Shown one piece after another: positions 36,490 through 44,518 of a DNA stretch of 64,000 nt (position 1 is the first letter of the stretch; each line of letters begins with the position of its first letter). This DNA is from Alphaproteobacteria bacterium (GTDB lineage Bacteria > Pseudomonadota > Alphaproteobacteria > Micropepsales > Micropepsaceae), in contig JAJPHG010000017.1 in the NCBI GenBank assembly GCA_021325375.1, positions 1 through 64,000 on the forward strand, given 5' to 3'. Below the pieces are notes generated by a model. It was not told the origin of the DNA and searched no databases. It worked only from the letters and a program-made list of their open reading frames with translations. The translations under genes were made by a program, and so were the position numbers.

Positions 36490-37217
36490 TCCACGCGGAC
36501 CAGATACAGCCCTTCGGGCGGCGCCACGGGCCCGCATTCGGCGCGGTCGCGCGCCTCGAGCGCGCGCTTCATGTCGCGCGGCACCCACTTGCCTTCGCCG
36601 ACGAGCTTCAAGCTTCCCACGATCGAGCGCACCTGGTTGTGCAGGAAGGAGCGCGCCGACGCGTTGACGTGCACCTCCTCGCCCACGCGCGAGACGTCGA
36701 GGCGGTCGAGCGTCTTGACCGGAGATTTCGCCTGGCACTCCGCGGCGCGGAACGTCGTGAAATCGTGCAGGCCGACAAGCGCCTGCGCGCTCGCATGCAT
36801 CGCGTCGGCGTCGAGCGCGCGCACGACGTGCCACACCCGTCCCGCATCGAGCGCCGCGGGCGCGCGGCGGCAGAGGATGCGGTAGAGATAATGCCGCGCA
36901 GTCGCCGAGAAGCGCGCGCTGAAATCCTGTGGCGCCACCGACGCCTCCAGCACCGCCACCGGCGCGGGCTTGAGATGGTGGTTGAGCGCGTCGCGGATCC
37001 TGCCGCCGGTGAATTCCTTGACGAGATCGAAATGCGCCGCCTGTCCCAAGGCATGCACGCCCGCATCGGTGCGCCCGGCGCCGTGCACCGTCACGCGCTC
37101 GCCGCAGAGCTTGAAAATCGCCTCCTCGAGCGCACCCTGGACCGACGGTCCGTTCTCCTGCCGCTGCCAGCCGACGAACGGGCGACCGTCATATTCGACT
37201 GTGAGGCGGTAGCGCAT
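36483..37217 (-). CDS. truA: tRNA pseudouridine(38-40) synthase TruA (EC 5.4.99.12)
   Basis: 244 residues from ATG 37217 ([20 protein letters not shown]); GTG 37229 would add four residues. Catalytic Asp51 in [14 protein letters not shown]. Later [19 protein letters not shown] and [20 protein letters not shown] are family hallmarks. Modifies positions 38-40 of the anticodon arm. Followed upstream by fmt in the same orientation across a palindrome-filled 186-bp gap. Confidence 0.96.
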   Translation of the reverse strand: MRYRLTVEYDGRPFVGWQRQENGPSVQGALEEAIFKLCGERVTVHGAGRTDAGVHALGQAAHFDLVKEFTGGRIRDALNHHLKPAPVAVLEASVAPQDFSARFSATARHYLYRILCRRAPAALDAGRVWHVVRALDADAMHASAQALVGLHDFTTFRAAECQAKSPVKTLDRLDVSRVGEEVHVNASARSFLHNQVRSIVGSLKLVGEGKWVPRDMKRALEARDRAECGPVAPPEGLYLVRVDY

Positions 37218-37269
37218 GCCCTTACTCACCTAGCCAGCGAGCGTCAGCGAGCGAAAAGGAAGAAGGTCT

Positions 37270-37330
37270 CACGCGGAGACGCGGAGACGCGGAGATCTTT
37301 TTCTCCTCCGCGACTCCGCGTCTCCGCGTG
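37270..37330. repeat. 25-bp inverted repeat between fmt and truA
   Basis: Left arm 37270-37294 and right arm 37306-37330 are complementary with one mismatch. The arms are themselves a short tandem of CGCGGAGA units. A relative lies inside the element at 29979-30166. It could form a strong hairpin in the fmt-truA transcript. The sequence to the right (to 37390) carries another short palindrome around GCCGGGTCGAGCCCGGC. Confidence 0.7.
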
Positions 37331-37403
37331 AATCCTTTGCGCCAGCTAACGCTGGCGCGCTGGGTGGCCGGGTCGAGCCCGGCCATGGTGATTGGGGAGG
37401 AAT

Positions 37404-38321
37404 TCATCCCAGGCGGCTACCTTTTTTCAGCGCGAAACCATGCAGCAATTCATCGGCCGTCATCGCGGACTTGCCTGCGCGCTGCAGGCGCACCAGGCGC
37501 AACGCGCCTTCGCCGCAGGCGACCGTCAGATGATCGTCGAGCAGCGTGCCCGGCACGCCACGCCCTTCGACAGGCTCGGCATAGAGAATCTTGAGGCGCT
37601 CGCCCTTGGCGTCGCACCACGCGCCGGGCGTGGGCGAGAGGCCGCGGACCAGGCAATCGATCTCGCGCGCGGACCTGCTCCAGTCGATGCGCGCTTCGTC
37701 CTTGGCGATCTTCTTGGCGTAGGTGACGCCGTCCGGCGCCTGCGGCGTCTCGCGCGCCGTGCCGCGTTCGAGCGCGCCCAGCGCGCGCAGCATCAGATCG
37801 GCGCCGAGGCGCGAGAGCAGATCGTGCAGCTCGCCATGGGTCTTGCGGCCGATGGGGAGCCGCTCGGCCATCAGCACGGGTCCGGTGTCGAGGCCTTCCT
37901 CCATGCGCATGATCATCGCGCCGGTCTCTTCGTCGCCCGCCATGATCGCGCGCTGGATGGGCGCCGCGCCACGCCAGCGCGGCAACAGCGAAGCGTGCAG
38001 GTTGAAGCAGCCGAGCCCGGGCGCCTCCAGGACCTGTTTGGGCAGTAGAAGCCCATAAGCCACGACGATGGCGGCATCGAGCTCCAAGCCCGCGAACAGT
38101 TCCTGCTGGGCCGCGTCTTTCAATGTCGCGGGCGTGCGCACGGCGAGCCCGGCCGCTAGCGCGAATTCGTGCACCGGCGAGGGCTGCGCGTCGAGCCCGC
38201 GTCCTTTGGGTCGGGGTGGCTGCGAATAGACGCAGGCGATGTCGTGCCCCTGCGCGACAAGCTCGGCGAGCGTGGGCACCGCGAAGTCCGGCGTGCCGAG
38301 GAATGCGAGGCGGAGGGACAT
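37404..38321 (-). CDS. fmt: Methionyl-tRNA formyltransferase (EC 2.1.2.9)
   Basis: 305 residues, [20 protein letters not shown] at the start. Formyl-folate site and catalytic part: [20 protein letters not shown] (Asn, His) and [11 protein letters not shown] with the conserved Asp. The C-terminal tRNA-binding OB-like domain starts near residue 205 ([21 protein letters not shown]). Makes the initiator formyl-Met-tRNA; def, whose product removes the formyl group, lies just upstream on the same strand, with a palindromic element (38345-38477) in between. Confidence 0.96.
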   Translation of the reverse strand: MSLRLAFLGTPDFAVPTLAELVAQGHDIACVYSQPPRPKGRGLDAQPSPVHEFALAAGLAVRTPATLKDAAQQELFAGLELDAAIVVAYGLLLPKQVLEAPGLGCFNLHASLLPRWRGAAPIQRAIMAGDEETGAMIMRMEEGLDTGPVLMAERLPIGRKTHGELHDLLSRLGADLMLRALGALERGTARETPQAPDGVTYAKKIAKDEARIDWSRSAREIDCLVRGLSPTPGAWCDAKGERLKILYAEPVEGRGVPGTLLDDHLTVACGEGALRLVRLQRAGKSAMTADELLHGFALKKGSRLG

Positions 38322-38344
38322 GGAATCTCTCCGTCAAACCAAAT

Positions 38345-38477
38345 TGTCATTCCCGGCCGAGCGATGCCAAAGGCATCGCGAGGGGAAGGGAACCCAGGTG
38401 GAAAGATCGGGCCTGAACTTTCTACCTGGGTCCCCTTCCCTCGCATCGCCTGACGGCGATGCTCGCCGGGGATGACA
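38345..38477. repeat. MITE-like palindromic element between def and fmt
   Basis: 133 bp with ends TGTCATTCCCGGC... and ...GCCGGGGATGACA. Internal arms of the type GGAAGGGAACCCAGGTGGAAAG/CTTTCTACCTGGGTCCCCTTCC fold back on each other. The outer end is related to the simple hairpin at 47589-47650 (TGTCATCCCCGGCGAGCATC). Non-coding. Confidence 0.7.
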
Positions 38478-38486
38478 GGATGGCAT

Positions 38487-39005
38487 TCACCCCGTCTCTT
38501 TCAGCCGCTTGGCTTTCGAAAGCTTGCGCAGCGCCATGGAGCGCTTGAGCTTGGAGATGTGGTCGATGAAGAGCACGCCTTCGAGATGATCCATCTCGTG
38601 CTGCAGGCAGGTGGCAAGAAGCCCGTCGGCCTCCAGCAGCTGCACCTTGCCGTCGCGATCGAGATACTCGCACTTGATGCGCGCCGGGCGGTCGACGCTC
38701 TCCCAGATCTCGGGAACGGAAAGACAGCCCTCCTCGAAGGTCGCCGTCTCTTCCGAGGCCCATGTGATCTTCGGATCGACGAAGGCGCGCGGATTCTTCT
38801 TGCCGGATTTCTGGTCGAGGTCCATCACGATGACGCGCTTGGGCACGCCGATCTGCACCGCCGCCAGGCCGATGCCGTCGGCCGCGTACATCGAATCGGC
38901 CATGTCGTCGATCAGCCGGCGGATCTCGTCGTCGACCGCGCCGACGTCGGTCGAGACCGCTTTGAGACGCGGATCGGGCGCGGTAAGGATGGGGCGGACG
39001 CTCAT
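38487..39005 (-). CDS. def: Peptide deformylase (EC 3.5.1.88)
   Basis: 172 residues. Motif I GIGLAAVQIG (residues 45-54), motif II EGCLSVPE (metal ligand Cys94), motif III QHEMDHLEGVLF (ligands His136 and His140, catalytic Glu137). Removes the N-formyl group from nascent proteins. Divergent from rmuC (51 bp). Confidence 0.97.
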   Translation of the reverse strand: MSVRPILTAPDPRLKAVSTDVGAVDDEIRRLIDDMADSMYAADGIGLAAVQIGVPKRVIVMDLDQKSGKKNPRAFVDPKITWASEETATFEEGCLSVPEIWESVDRPARIKCEYLDRDGKVQLLEADGLLATCLQHEMDHLEGVLFIDHISKLKRSMALRKLSKAKRLKETG

Positions 39006-39056
39006 GGGGCTCAGATAGGTGAGCGCCCTTCCCGGGTCAAGGTTGGCGGCAAAACC

Positions 39057-40124
39057 ATGGAATTAGGGCTGATTCTACTGGGCTGCGCGGTGGTCGCTAG
39101 CGCGATCCTGCTCGCCTTGACGCTGCGCCCGCGCCAGGCCGACGCGCGCCCCGATCCCAGGCTCGACGCGGTGATCGTGGCGCAGGGCGAGATCAAGGGC
39201 CAGTTCCAGAACACGATCGCGGCCCAGGCCGAGCTTCAGCGCACCTTGTCGGAGCGTCTGGACGCGCTCAACCGGCGCATGAGCGAGAGCTTGAGCGAGA
39301 GCGCGACCAAGACCTCGGCCACGCTGGCCGGCATCGGCGAGCGCCTCAACGTCATCGACGCGGCGCAGAAGAACATCAGTGCCTTGTCGAGCCACGTGGT
39401 GGCGCTTTCGGACATCCTCTCCGACAAGCAGGCGCGCGGCGCCTTCGGCCAGGAGCGGATGGAGGCGATCATCGCAGACCAGCTCTCGCCCTCGCTCTAC
39501 GAGTTCCAGCACACGCTGTCGAACGGCTCGCGGCCGGACTGCATCATCCGCCTGCCGAACGTGAAGGCGGTGGTGGTGGTGGATTCGAAATTCCCGCTCG
39601 AGGCCTTCGAGGCGCTGAAGGACGCCGACGAGAGCGCGCGCAAGGCCGCCGCCGCGCGGCTGCGCACCGACGTGCAGAAGCATGTGGGCGACATCGCCTC
39701 CAAATACCTGATCGCGGGCGAGACGCAGACCCCGGCCCTGATGTTCGTGCCGTCGGAGTCGGTCTATGCCGAGCTGCATACGAGCTTCTCGGACCTGATA
39801 CAGAAGGCGCGCCAGCAGAACGTGGTGATCGTCTCGCCGCATATCCTCATGCTCGCGGTCAACACGATCCAGTCGCTGACCCGCGACGCGAAGATGCGCG
39901 AGCAGGCGCACGAGATCCAGAAGGAAGTCGGCGCGCTGCTCAAGGACGTGAAGCTCTTGGCGGAACGCCTGGGCGACCTGCGCACCCATTTCGAGCGCAC
40001 GTCGAAGGACATCGGCGAGATCGAGAAGCCGCTCGGCCGCATCGTCTTCCGCGCCGGCCGCATCGAGGCGGTGGAGATCACGACGCAGGACGAAGGCGCG
40101 CCGTCGCTGGAGAAACCATCCTAG
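39057..40124 (+). CDS. rmuC: DNA recombination protein RmuC
   Basis: 355 residues from ATG 39057. N-terminal membrane segment (LGLILLGCAVVASAILLALTL), coiled coil (residues ~45-110), then the PD-(D/E)xK-type nuclease-like core with the RmuC motifs RPDCIIRLPN, VVVDSKFPLEAFEAL, and MFVPSESVYAELH. The C-terminal coiled coil LLKDVKLLAERLGDLRTHF is also typical. Known phenotype of the family: limits inversions at short inverted repeats, notable here because this genome has many palindromes. Confidence 0.94.
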   Translation: MELGLILLGCAVVASAILLALTLRPRQADARPDPRLDAVIVAQGEIKGQFQNTIAAQAELQRTLSERLDALNRRMSESLSESATKTSATLAGIGERLNVIDAAQKNISALSSHVVALSDILSDKQARGAFGQERMEAIIADQLSPSLYEFQHTLSNGSRPDCIIRLPNVKAVVVVDSKFPLEAFEALKDADESARKAAAARLRTDVQKHVGDIASKYLIAGETQTPALMFVPSESVYAELHTSFSDLIQKARQQNVVIVSPHILMLAVNTIQSLTRDAKMREQAHEIQKEVGALLKDVKLLAERLGDLRTHFERTSKDIGEIEKPLGRIVFRAGRIEAVEITTQDEGAPSLEKPS

Positions 40125-40130
40125 TCAGTC

Positions 40131-40241
40131 GTCATCGCCCGTCCGCACGCTGTTGCTACGGACTATGCGGGCGCCCCATGGAAACACGATCCAATTATCG
40201 AGCTTGTATCCATGCGTCGCCCGGACAAGCCGGGCGATGAC
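40131..40241. repeat. Palindromic intergenic repeat
   Basis: 111 bp bounded by GTCATCGCCCG and its complement CGGGCGATGAC. The left interior is GTCCGCACGCTGTTGCTACGGAC; the right interior is GTCGCCCGGACAAGCCGGGCGA. Related to a palindrome inside the element at 52521-52742. It directly follows rmuC and abuts the remnant reading frame downstream of the antitoxin-like gene. Confidence 0.55.
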
Positions 40242-40277
40242 ATTTGTGGTAAGGGGTGAATGCGCGAATGAAGACTT

Positions 40278-40490
40278 TCACGACACCATGAGCCGTCTGC
40301 GAAGTTCCGCAGGTGTGACGGTTGCCGCTTGCGCATCTTCCAAACGACGCCGGACTTCATCTTCCTGCTCATCGCTGAGATGCAAAGCCGTATCCTGCGC
40401 GGCATAGTCCAATATCGCGTCCGCCGCGATTTCTTGTTCGTGCGGCGAAAGCTTCTTCAGGACAACCCAGGCATCGTCGATCTTATTCAT
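40278..40490 (-). CDS. Small antitoxin-like protein, apparently without a toxin
   Basis: 70 residues (MNKIDDAWVVLKKLSPHEQE...). The pattern of LSPHEQEIAADAILDYA followed by LSDEQEDEVRRRLEDA and TPAELRRRL is that of small antitoxins encoded upstream of RelE/ParE-type toxins in alphaproteobacteria. Its stop overlaps a GTG (GTGA), the arrangement used for coupled toxin translation. However, the following frame (VKVFIRAFTPYHK..., 28 codons) runs straight into the palindromic repeat at 40131-40241 and ends. The toxin gene, if it was one, is therefore destroyed. Identification rests on pattern only. Confidence 0.55.
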   Translation of the reverse strand: MNKIDDAWVVLKKLSPHEQEIAADAILDYAAQDTALHLSDEQEDEVRRRLEDAQAATVTPAELRRRLMVS

Positions 40491-40528
40491 AATTTAGCTT
40501 ACCACGCCTGTCGTGACCCGCAAAGGGC

Positions 40529-41131
40529 CTACTCCCCCCGCCGTGCCCTAAACGCGGCGCTGAGCGTGCCTTCGTCGAGATAGTCGAGCTCGCCGCCGAC
40601 GGGCACGCCGTGGGCGAGCCGCGTGACCTTCACGCCGGTGGGCGCGAGCGCGTCCATCAGATAGTGCGCGGTCGTCTGGCCTTCGACGGTGGCGTTGACG
40701 GCGAGAATGATCTCGTCGACGCCCTCGCCTGCGCGCTTCAGGAGAGAGGCGACGTTCAGCCGTTCCGGCGTCACGCCGTCGAGCGCGCTGAGCGCGCCGC
40801 CGAGCACGTGATAGCGGCCGCGGAAGACGCCCGCGCGCTCCAGCGCCCACAGATCGGCGACGTCCTCGACCACGCACAGCACGCGCGCGTCGCGGCTGGG
40901 ATCGCGGCACAGCGCGCAGGGGCTGGTCGTGTCCAGATTGCCGCAGGTCTCGCATATCTTGATCGCCTGCGCCGCGTCGCGCATCGCGGTGCCCAAAGGC
41001 TCCAGCAGCGCCTCGCGCTTCTTGAGGAGGGCGAGTGCTGCGCGGCGCGCCGAGCGCGGGCCGAGCCCGGGCAGCTTCGCCAGGAGCTGGATCAGACGCT
41101 CGATCTCGGGGCCGGCCGTGTGTGTCGCCAT
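40529..41131 (-). CDS. recR: Recombination protein RecR
   Basis: 200 residues. Helix-hairpin-helix [15 protein letters not shown]4 zinc finger [16 protein letters not shown], Toprim domain [16 protein letters not shown] with the Asp/Glu residues, and the C-terminal [20 protein letters not shown]. Acts with RecF/RecO in loading RecA on gapped DNA. The usual neighbours dnaX and ybaB are separated here: dnaX is 1.4 kb away on the same strand with two plus-strand genes in between, and no ybaB is seen. Confidence 0.96.
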   Translation of the reverse strand: MATHTAGPEIERLIQLLAKLPGLGPRSARRAALALLKKREALLEPLGTAMRDAAQAIKICETCGNLDTTSPCALCRDPSRDARVLCVVEDVADLWALERAGVFRGRYHVLGGALSALDGVTPERLNVASLLKRAGEGVDEIILAVNATVEGQTTAHYLMDALAPTGVKVTRLAHGVPVGGELDYLDEGTLSAAFRARRGE

Positions 41132-41207
41132 GCCGCACGATCTAGCAGGCGCAAGGGGCCGCGATCCACCTTATTTCTAGCATGCAGCGTCGAAGGGAGG
41201 GCCCGCC

Positions 41208-41933
41208 ATGTCCGTCCACACCGAAGACGACGGCAGGCGCCGCGTCAGCGTCCCCCAGCCCATCGCGAACCTGGACGATACCGAGGGCCGCGCCGAGCGC
41301 GAGGCGCTCAAATCCCTCGGTCCCGATACGCTGATGATGGTGGGCGATCACCAGCCGCTGCCCGCGATGCCCGAAAAGCCCAAGCTGCTGGATTTCTACA
41401 CCCTGCGTTTCGGCAAGACGGCGCGCAACCACCTGCTGCAAAGCGCGGCGCTGGCGCGCAAGGCGGGGCATGGCGAGAAGATCGTGCTCGCCTGCCTTCT
41501 GCACGACATCGCGATGGGCGCCTTGATCCGCACCGATCACGGCTATTGGGGCGCGCAGCTCATCGCGCCTTACGTCGACGAGGAGGTCGCGTGGGCGGTG
41601 CAATATCACCAGGCGCTGCGCTTCTTCCCCGATCCGCAGGTCGGCTACGAATATCCCCAAGCCTATGTGCGCTTCTGGGGCGAGGACTATGTGGTTCCCG
41701 ATTACCTCAGGCAGGCTTACGAGGCCGCGCGCGGACATCGCTGGTATGGCAGCGCCCGCGCCATCACGCTCTACGATCTCTATTCCTTCGAGGAGAACGT
41801 GACGATCGATCCGGGCGAGTTCGAGGACATCATCGCCCGCCACTTCAGGCAGCCGAAAGAGGGCCTGGGCTTCGACAATTCGGCCACCGCGCATATGTGG
41901 CGGACGATGATCTGGCCGAACAATTTCCTCTGA
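41208..41933 (+). CDS. HD-domain protein of unknown function
   Basis: 241 residues, soluble. The metal-binding HD motif is in LACLLHDIAMGALI (His-Asp), a possible upstream His in RNHLLQSAALARKAG, and a later ligand region VAWAVQYHQALRFFPDP. It thus fits the HD phosphohydrolase superfamily, but the substrate is not recognisable. The end FDNSATAHMWRTMIWPNNFL is distinctive. Stands between recR (divergent) and a membrane-protein gene. Confidence 0.7.
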   Translation: MSVHTEDDGRRRVSVPQPIANLDDTEGRAEREALKSLGPDTLMMVGDHQPLPAMPEKPKLLDFYTLRFGKTARNHLLQSAALARKAGHGEKIVLACLLHDIAMGALIRTDHGYWGAQLIAPYVDEEVAWAVQYHQALRFFPDPQVGYEYPQAYVRFWGEDYVVPDYLRQAYEAARGHRWYGSARAITLYDLYSFEENVTIDPGEFEDIIARHFRQPKEGLGFDNSATAHMWRTMIWPNNFL

Positions 41934-41999
41934 GCCGATTTTCGCGAGCGCGTATCTTGTCCTAGAATCCTCGGCCGGAACCAGAGCGGGGACAAGGCC

Positions 42000-42536
42000 G
42001 TGGAAACCCTCTACCAGCCCGAGCGATGGCACGATCTGTTCGTCATGATCGGCTCGGCCGCAGGCGCGCTCGTGGGCCTGCTCTTCATCGTCGTCTCGCT
42101 GCATTTCGACAAGATCAGCGGCCAGGACGACATCAACACGCGCGTGACCATGGAGGGCGCGCGCTACAACACGATGCATCTCCTGACGGTGCTCCTGGAA
42201 GCCGGCGCGGTGCTCGCGCCGCAGCCGCCCTGGCTGCTCGGCGCCGAGCTCATCGCGCTGAACCTCTTCGGCCTCAGGCTGCCGCTGACGATCATCTACC
42301 GCTACGCCAACCGGCACATCACGATCAGCCACCGTGGTGGTTTTCCGATCGCGCTGATCGCGACCGTCATCGCGGCCTATCTCACGGGAGCGGCGGGCGG
42401 CGTCGCCGTGCTGTATCAGGCGCAGTGGGCGCTCTACCCCGTGGCAATCGCCTGCCTCGTCAAGATCGTGCGCTCGGTGCTGACGGCCTGGATGCTGATC
42501 TTCGGCATCAGCCATTCGCAGGCCGCCAAGACATAG
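42000..42536 (+). CDS. Integral membrane protein of unknown function
   Basis: 178 residues, GTG start at 42000. Four to five hydrophobic segments (about residues 15-36, 58-72, 78-98, 115-138, 143-168). The first has the pattern LFVMIGSAAGALVGLLFIVVSL, found in a widespread group of uncharacterised bacterial membrane proteins. No catalytic motif. Converges with dnaX (7 bp apart). Confidence 0.7.
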   Translation: METLYQPERWHDLFVMIGSAAGALVGLLFIVVSLHFDKISGQDDINTRVTMEGARYNTMHLLTVLLEAGAVLAPQPPWLLGAELIALNLFGLRLPLTIIYRYANRHITISHRGGFPIALIATVIAAYLTGAAGGVAVLYQAQWALYPVAIACLVKIVRSVLTAWMLIFGISHSQAAKT

Positions 42537-42543
42537 ACGCGGA

Positions 42544-44322
42544 TCAATCGTCGCGCGGCGCTTCCGCCGGCGCGTCCTCCACCGCCGCGTCGCGCACCGC
42601 GACGATCTCGGCGCCGGGGAAGCGGTCGAGCACGGCGCGCACCAAGGGCTCCTGCATCACGCTTTCGATGCGCGCGGCCTTGGCGGATTTGCGCTGCTCG
42701 GCGATGGTGGGCTGGCCGCCCTCGCGCGCGATGCTCACCGACCAGGGCATGCCGGTCCAATCCTTGAGCTTCTGCTTCAGGTCGCCGGCGAGAGAGTTCG
42801 GCGCGCGCGGCGAGGGCCGGAACTCGATATGGCCGGGCTCCAGACGAATCAGGTGCACGTCGTTCTCGAGATTGACCTTGAGGATCGAGGCGCCGTTCGC
42901 CGCGGCGAGCGCTGCGAGGTCTTCCAGCGTGCGGATGGCAGGCGCCGTGGAAACGCTTAGTCGTGGCGCGGCGGCAATATTCCTACCCTCCCCTTGAGGG
43001 AGGGTCGAAATCTGCGAAGCAGATTTCGGGGAGGGATAGGCGGCAGTCGCAGTCGGACCCCTCCCCGAAAAATCCTTCGGATTTTTCGATGTCGGTACGC
43101 TGGCGCTACCTCCACCCTCGAGGGGAGGGTTGTCCAGCAAGTCCTTCACCAACTTGTCCGTGGGCGGAAGATCGGCGGCGTAGGAGAGGCGGATCAGCGC
43201 CATCTCGCAGGCGGCGATCGGGCGCGTGGCGTCACGCACCTCGATCAGGCCTTTCAGCAGCATCGACCAGGCGCGCGTCAGCGCGGCAACGGGAAGCTTG
43301 CCCGCCATCTCGGCGGCGCGGCGGCCTTCGGAGCTCGCGCCGTCGAAGAAGCCCTCCGCGTTCGGCGCAACCTTCACGCGGGTGAGGAAATGCACGGTCT
43401 CGAGCAGGTCCTGCATCACCGCCAGCGGATCGGCGCCGCGGTCGTAGAGCTCATGCAGATCGCTCAGCGCCTCCTCGATCCGGCCGGCCATCAGCTTCTC
43501 GAACAGGTCGAGCTCGCGGCCGCGATCGGCGAGGCCCAGCATCGCGCGCACCGTCTCGGCCTTGATCTCGCCCTCCTCACCATGCGCGATCGCCTGGTCG
43601 AGCAGCGAGAGCGCATCGCGCGCCGAGCCTTCCGCCGCGCGGGCGACGAGCGCCAGCGCCGCGTCCTCGATGGCGACGTTCTCCTTGCCCGCGATGGTCT
43701 TGAGCAGGCTCGCCAGCTCCGCCGTCTCGATGCGGCGCAGGTCGAAGCGCTGGCAGCGCGACAGCACCGTCACCGGAACTTTTCGGATCTCGGTCGTGGC
43801 GAAGATGAACTTCACATGCGGCGGCGGCTCCTCCAGCGTCTTGAGCAGGCCGTTGAAGGCCTGCTTGGAGAGCATGTGCACCTCGTCGATGATGTAGACC
43901 TTGTAGCGCGCCGACGCCGGGGCATAGCGCACGCCCTCGATGATCTCGCGGATGTCGTCGATGCCGGTGCGCGAGGCCGCGTCCATCTCCTGGACGTCGA
44001 CGTGGCGGCTCTCGGCGATGGCGACGCAGGGCTCGCACACGCCGCAAGGATGGATCGTGGGATGGGTGAGCTTGCCGTCGGGACCGATGCAGTTGAGCGC
44101 GCGCGCGATGATGCGCGCCGTCGTCGTCTTGCCCACGCCGCGCACGCCGGTGAGCATGAAGGCATGCGCGATGCGCCCGGTCGCGAACGCATTCGACAGC
44201 GTGCGCACCAGCGCGTCCTGGCCGACCAGCCCGGTGAAGTCCTGTGGGCGGTATTTGCGCGCCAGGACGCGATAGGCCTGTGCCTTGGGTGCCGGCGCGT
44301 CGAGGCCGAGTTCGTTGTCCAT
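42544..44322 (-). CDS. dnaX: DNA polymerase III subunit gamma/tau, with an in-frame palindromic insert
   Basis: 592 residues from ATG 44322. AAA+ clamp-loader domain: Walker A GVRGVGKTTTAR (59-70), zinc module CIGP...HPCGVCEPC (78-99), Walker B IIDEVHML, sensor 1 FATTE, and SRC motif LSRCQRFDLRR. The tau-type C-terminal region (from about 450) has the conserved EPLVRAVLDRFPGAEIVAVRD end. Between domain III and the C-terminal part, residues ~399-447 are encoded by a 146-bp palindromic element (42985-43130). This is a linker position, so the clamp loader can tolerate it. A poly-A slippage site for making gamma was not found. The SRP RNA gene lies immediately upstream on the same strand. Confidence 0.96.
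   Translation of the reverse strand: MDNELGLDAPAPKAQAYRVLARKYRPQDFTGLVGQDALVRTLSNAFATGRIAHAFMLTGVRGVGKTTTARIIARALNCIGPDGKLTHPTIHPCGVCEPCVAIAESRHVDVQEMDAASRTGIDDIREIIEGVRYAPASARYKVYIIDEVHMLSKQAFNGLLKTLEEPPPHVKFIFATTEIRKVPVTVLSRCQRFDLRRIETAELASLLKTIAGKENVAIEDAALALVARAAEGSARDALSLLDQAIAHGEEGEIKAETVRAMLGLADRGRELDLFEKLMAGRIEEALSDLHELYDRGADPLAVMQDLLETVHFLTRVKVAPNAEGFFDGASSEGRRAAEMAGKLPVAALTRAWSMLLKGLIEVRDATRPIAACEMALIRLSYAADLPPTDKLVKDLLDNPPLEGGGSASVPTSKNPKDFSGRGPTATAAYPSPKSASQISTLPQGEGRNIAAAPRLSVSTAPAIRTLEDLAALAAANGASILKVNLENDVHLIRLEPGHIEFRPSPRAPNSLAGDLKQKLKDWTGMPWSVSIAREGGQPTIAEQRKSAKAARIESVMQEPLVRAVLDRFPGAEIVAVRDAAVEDAPAEAPRDD
42985..43130 (-). repeat. Palindromic mobile repeat inserted in the dnaX reading frame
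   Basis: 146 bp with 16-bp inverted ends (ACCCTCCCCTTGAGGG at 42985; the other end differs by one base, CTCGAGGGG). Two internal hairpins: CGAAATCTGCGAAGCAGATTTCG and CGAAAAATCCTTCGGATTTTTCG next to CGGGGAGGG. Same family, internal order and orientation relative to the coding strand as 18976-19117 in ggt. Here the frame reads PPLEGGGSASVPTSKN... and STLPQGEG at its end, a different frame from that used in ggt. Confidence 0.85.
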
Positions 44323-44389
44323 GGGCCGACTATAGCAAGCCCGCGCGCGCGATGGCGGGGCAGAGCGCGATTTCTGTGGAAAGGTGGAA

Positions 44390-44484
44390 GCCCGGCCGCG
44401 ACCCGTGGCGGATTCGTTACGGCTGCTTCCTTCCGGACCTGACCGGGTTGGCGAGCGCCTCGTCCGCAACCGGACTTCCGGGCG
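44390..44484 (-). ncRNA. ffs: Signal recognition particle RNA (small bacterial, 4.5S type)
   Basis: On the minus strand the universally conserved core GGTCAGGTCCGGAAGGAAGC is present (+ strand 44430-44450 area), including the GGAA tetraloop and the symmetric and asymmetric internal loops of the Ffh-binding helix. The terminal helix pairs GCCCGG (44483-44478) with CCGGGC (44395-44390). Ends are therefore estimated to within a few bases. An AT-rich TTATAT lies just upstream (about 44488-44493) and may be the -10 element. The position next to dnaX is common in alphaproteobacteria. Confidence 0.93.
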
Positions 44485-44518
44485 GCGATATAAGGGGTTG
44501 TGGCAAAGATTGCGAGTC

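Noticed and set aside
42544..44322. Programmed -1 frameshift in dnaX producing a gamma form
   Set aside because: No A-rich slippery heptamer with a following hairpin was seen near the expected position (around codon 430); many alphaproteobacteria lack it.
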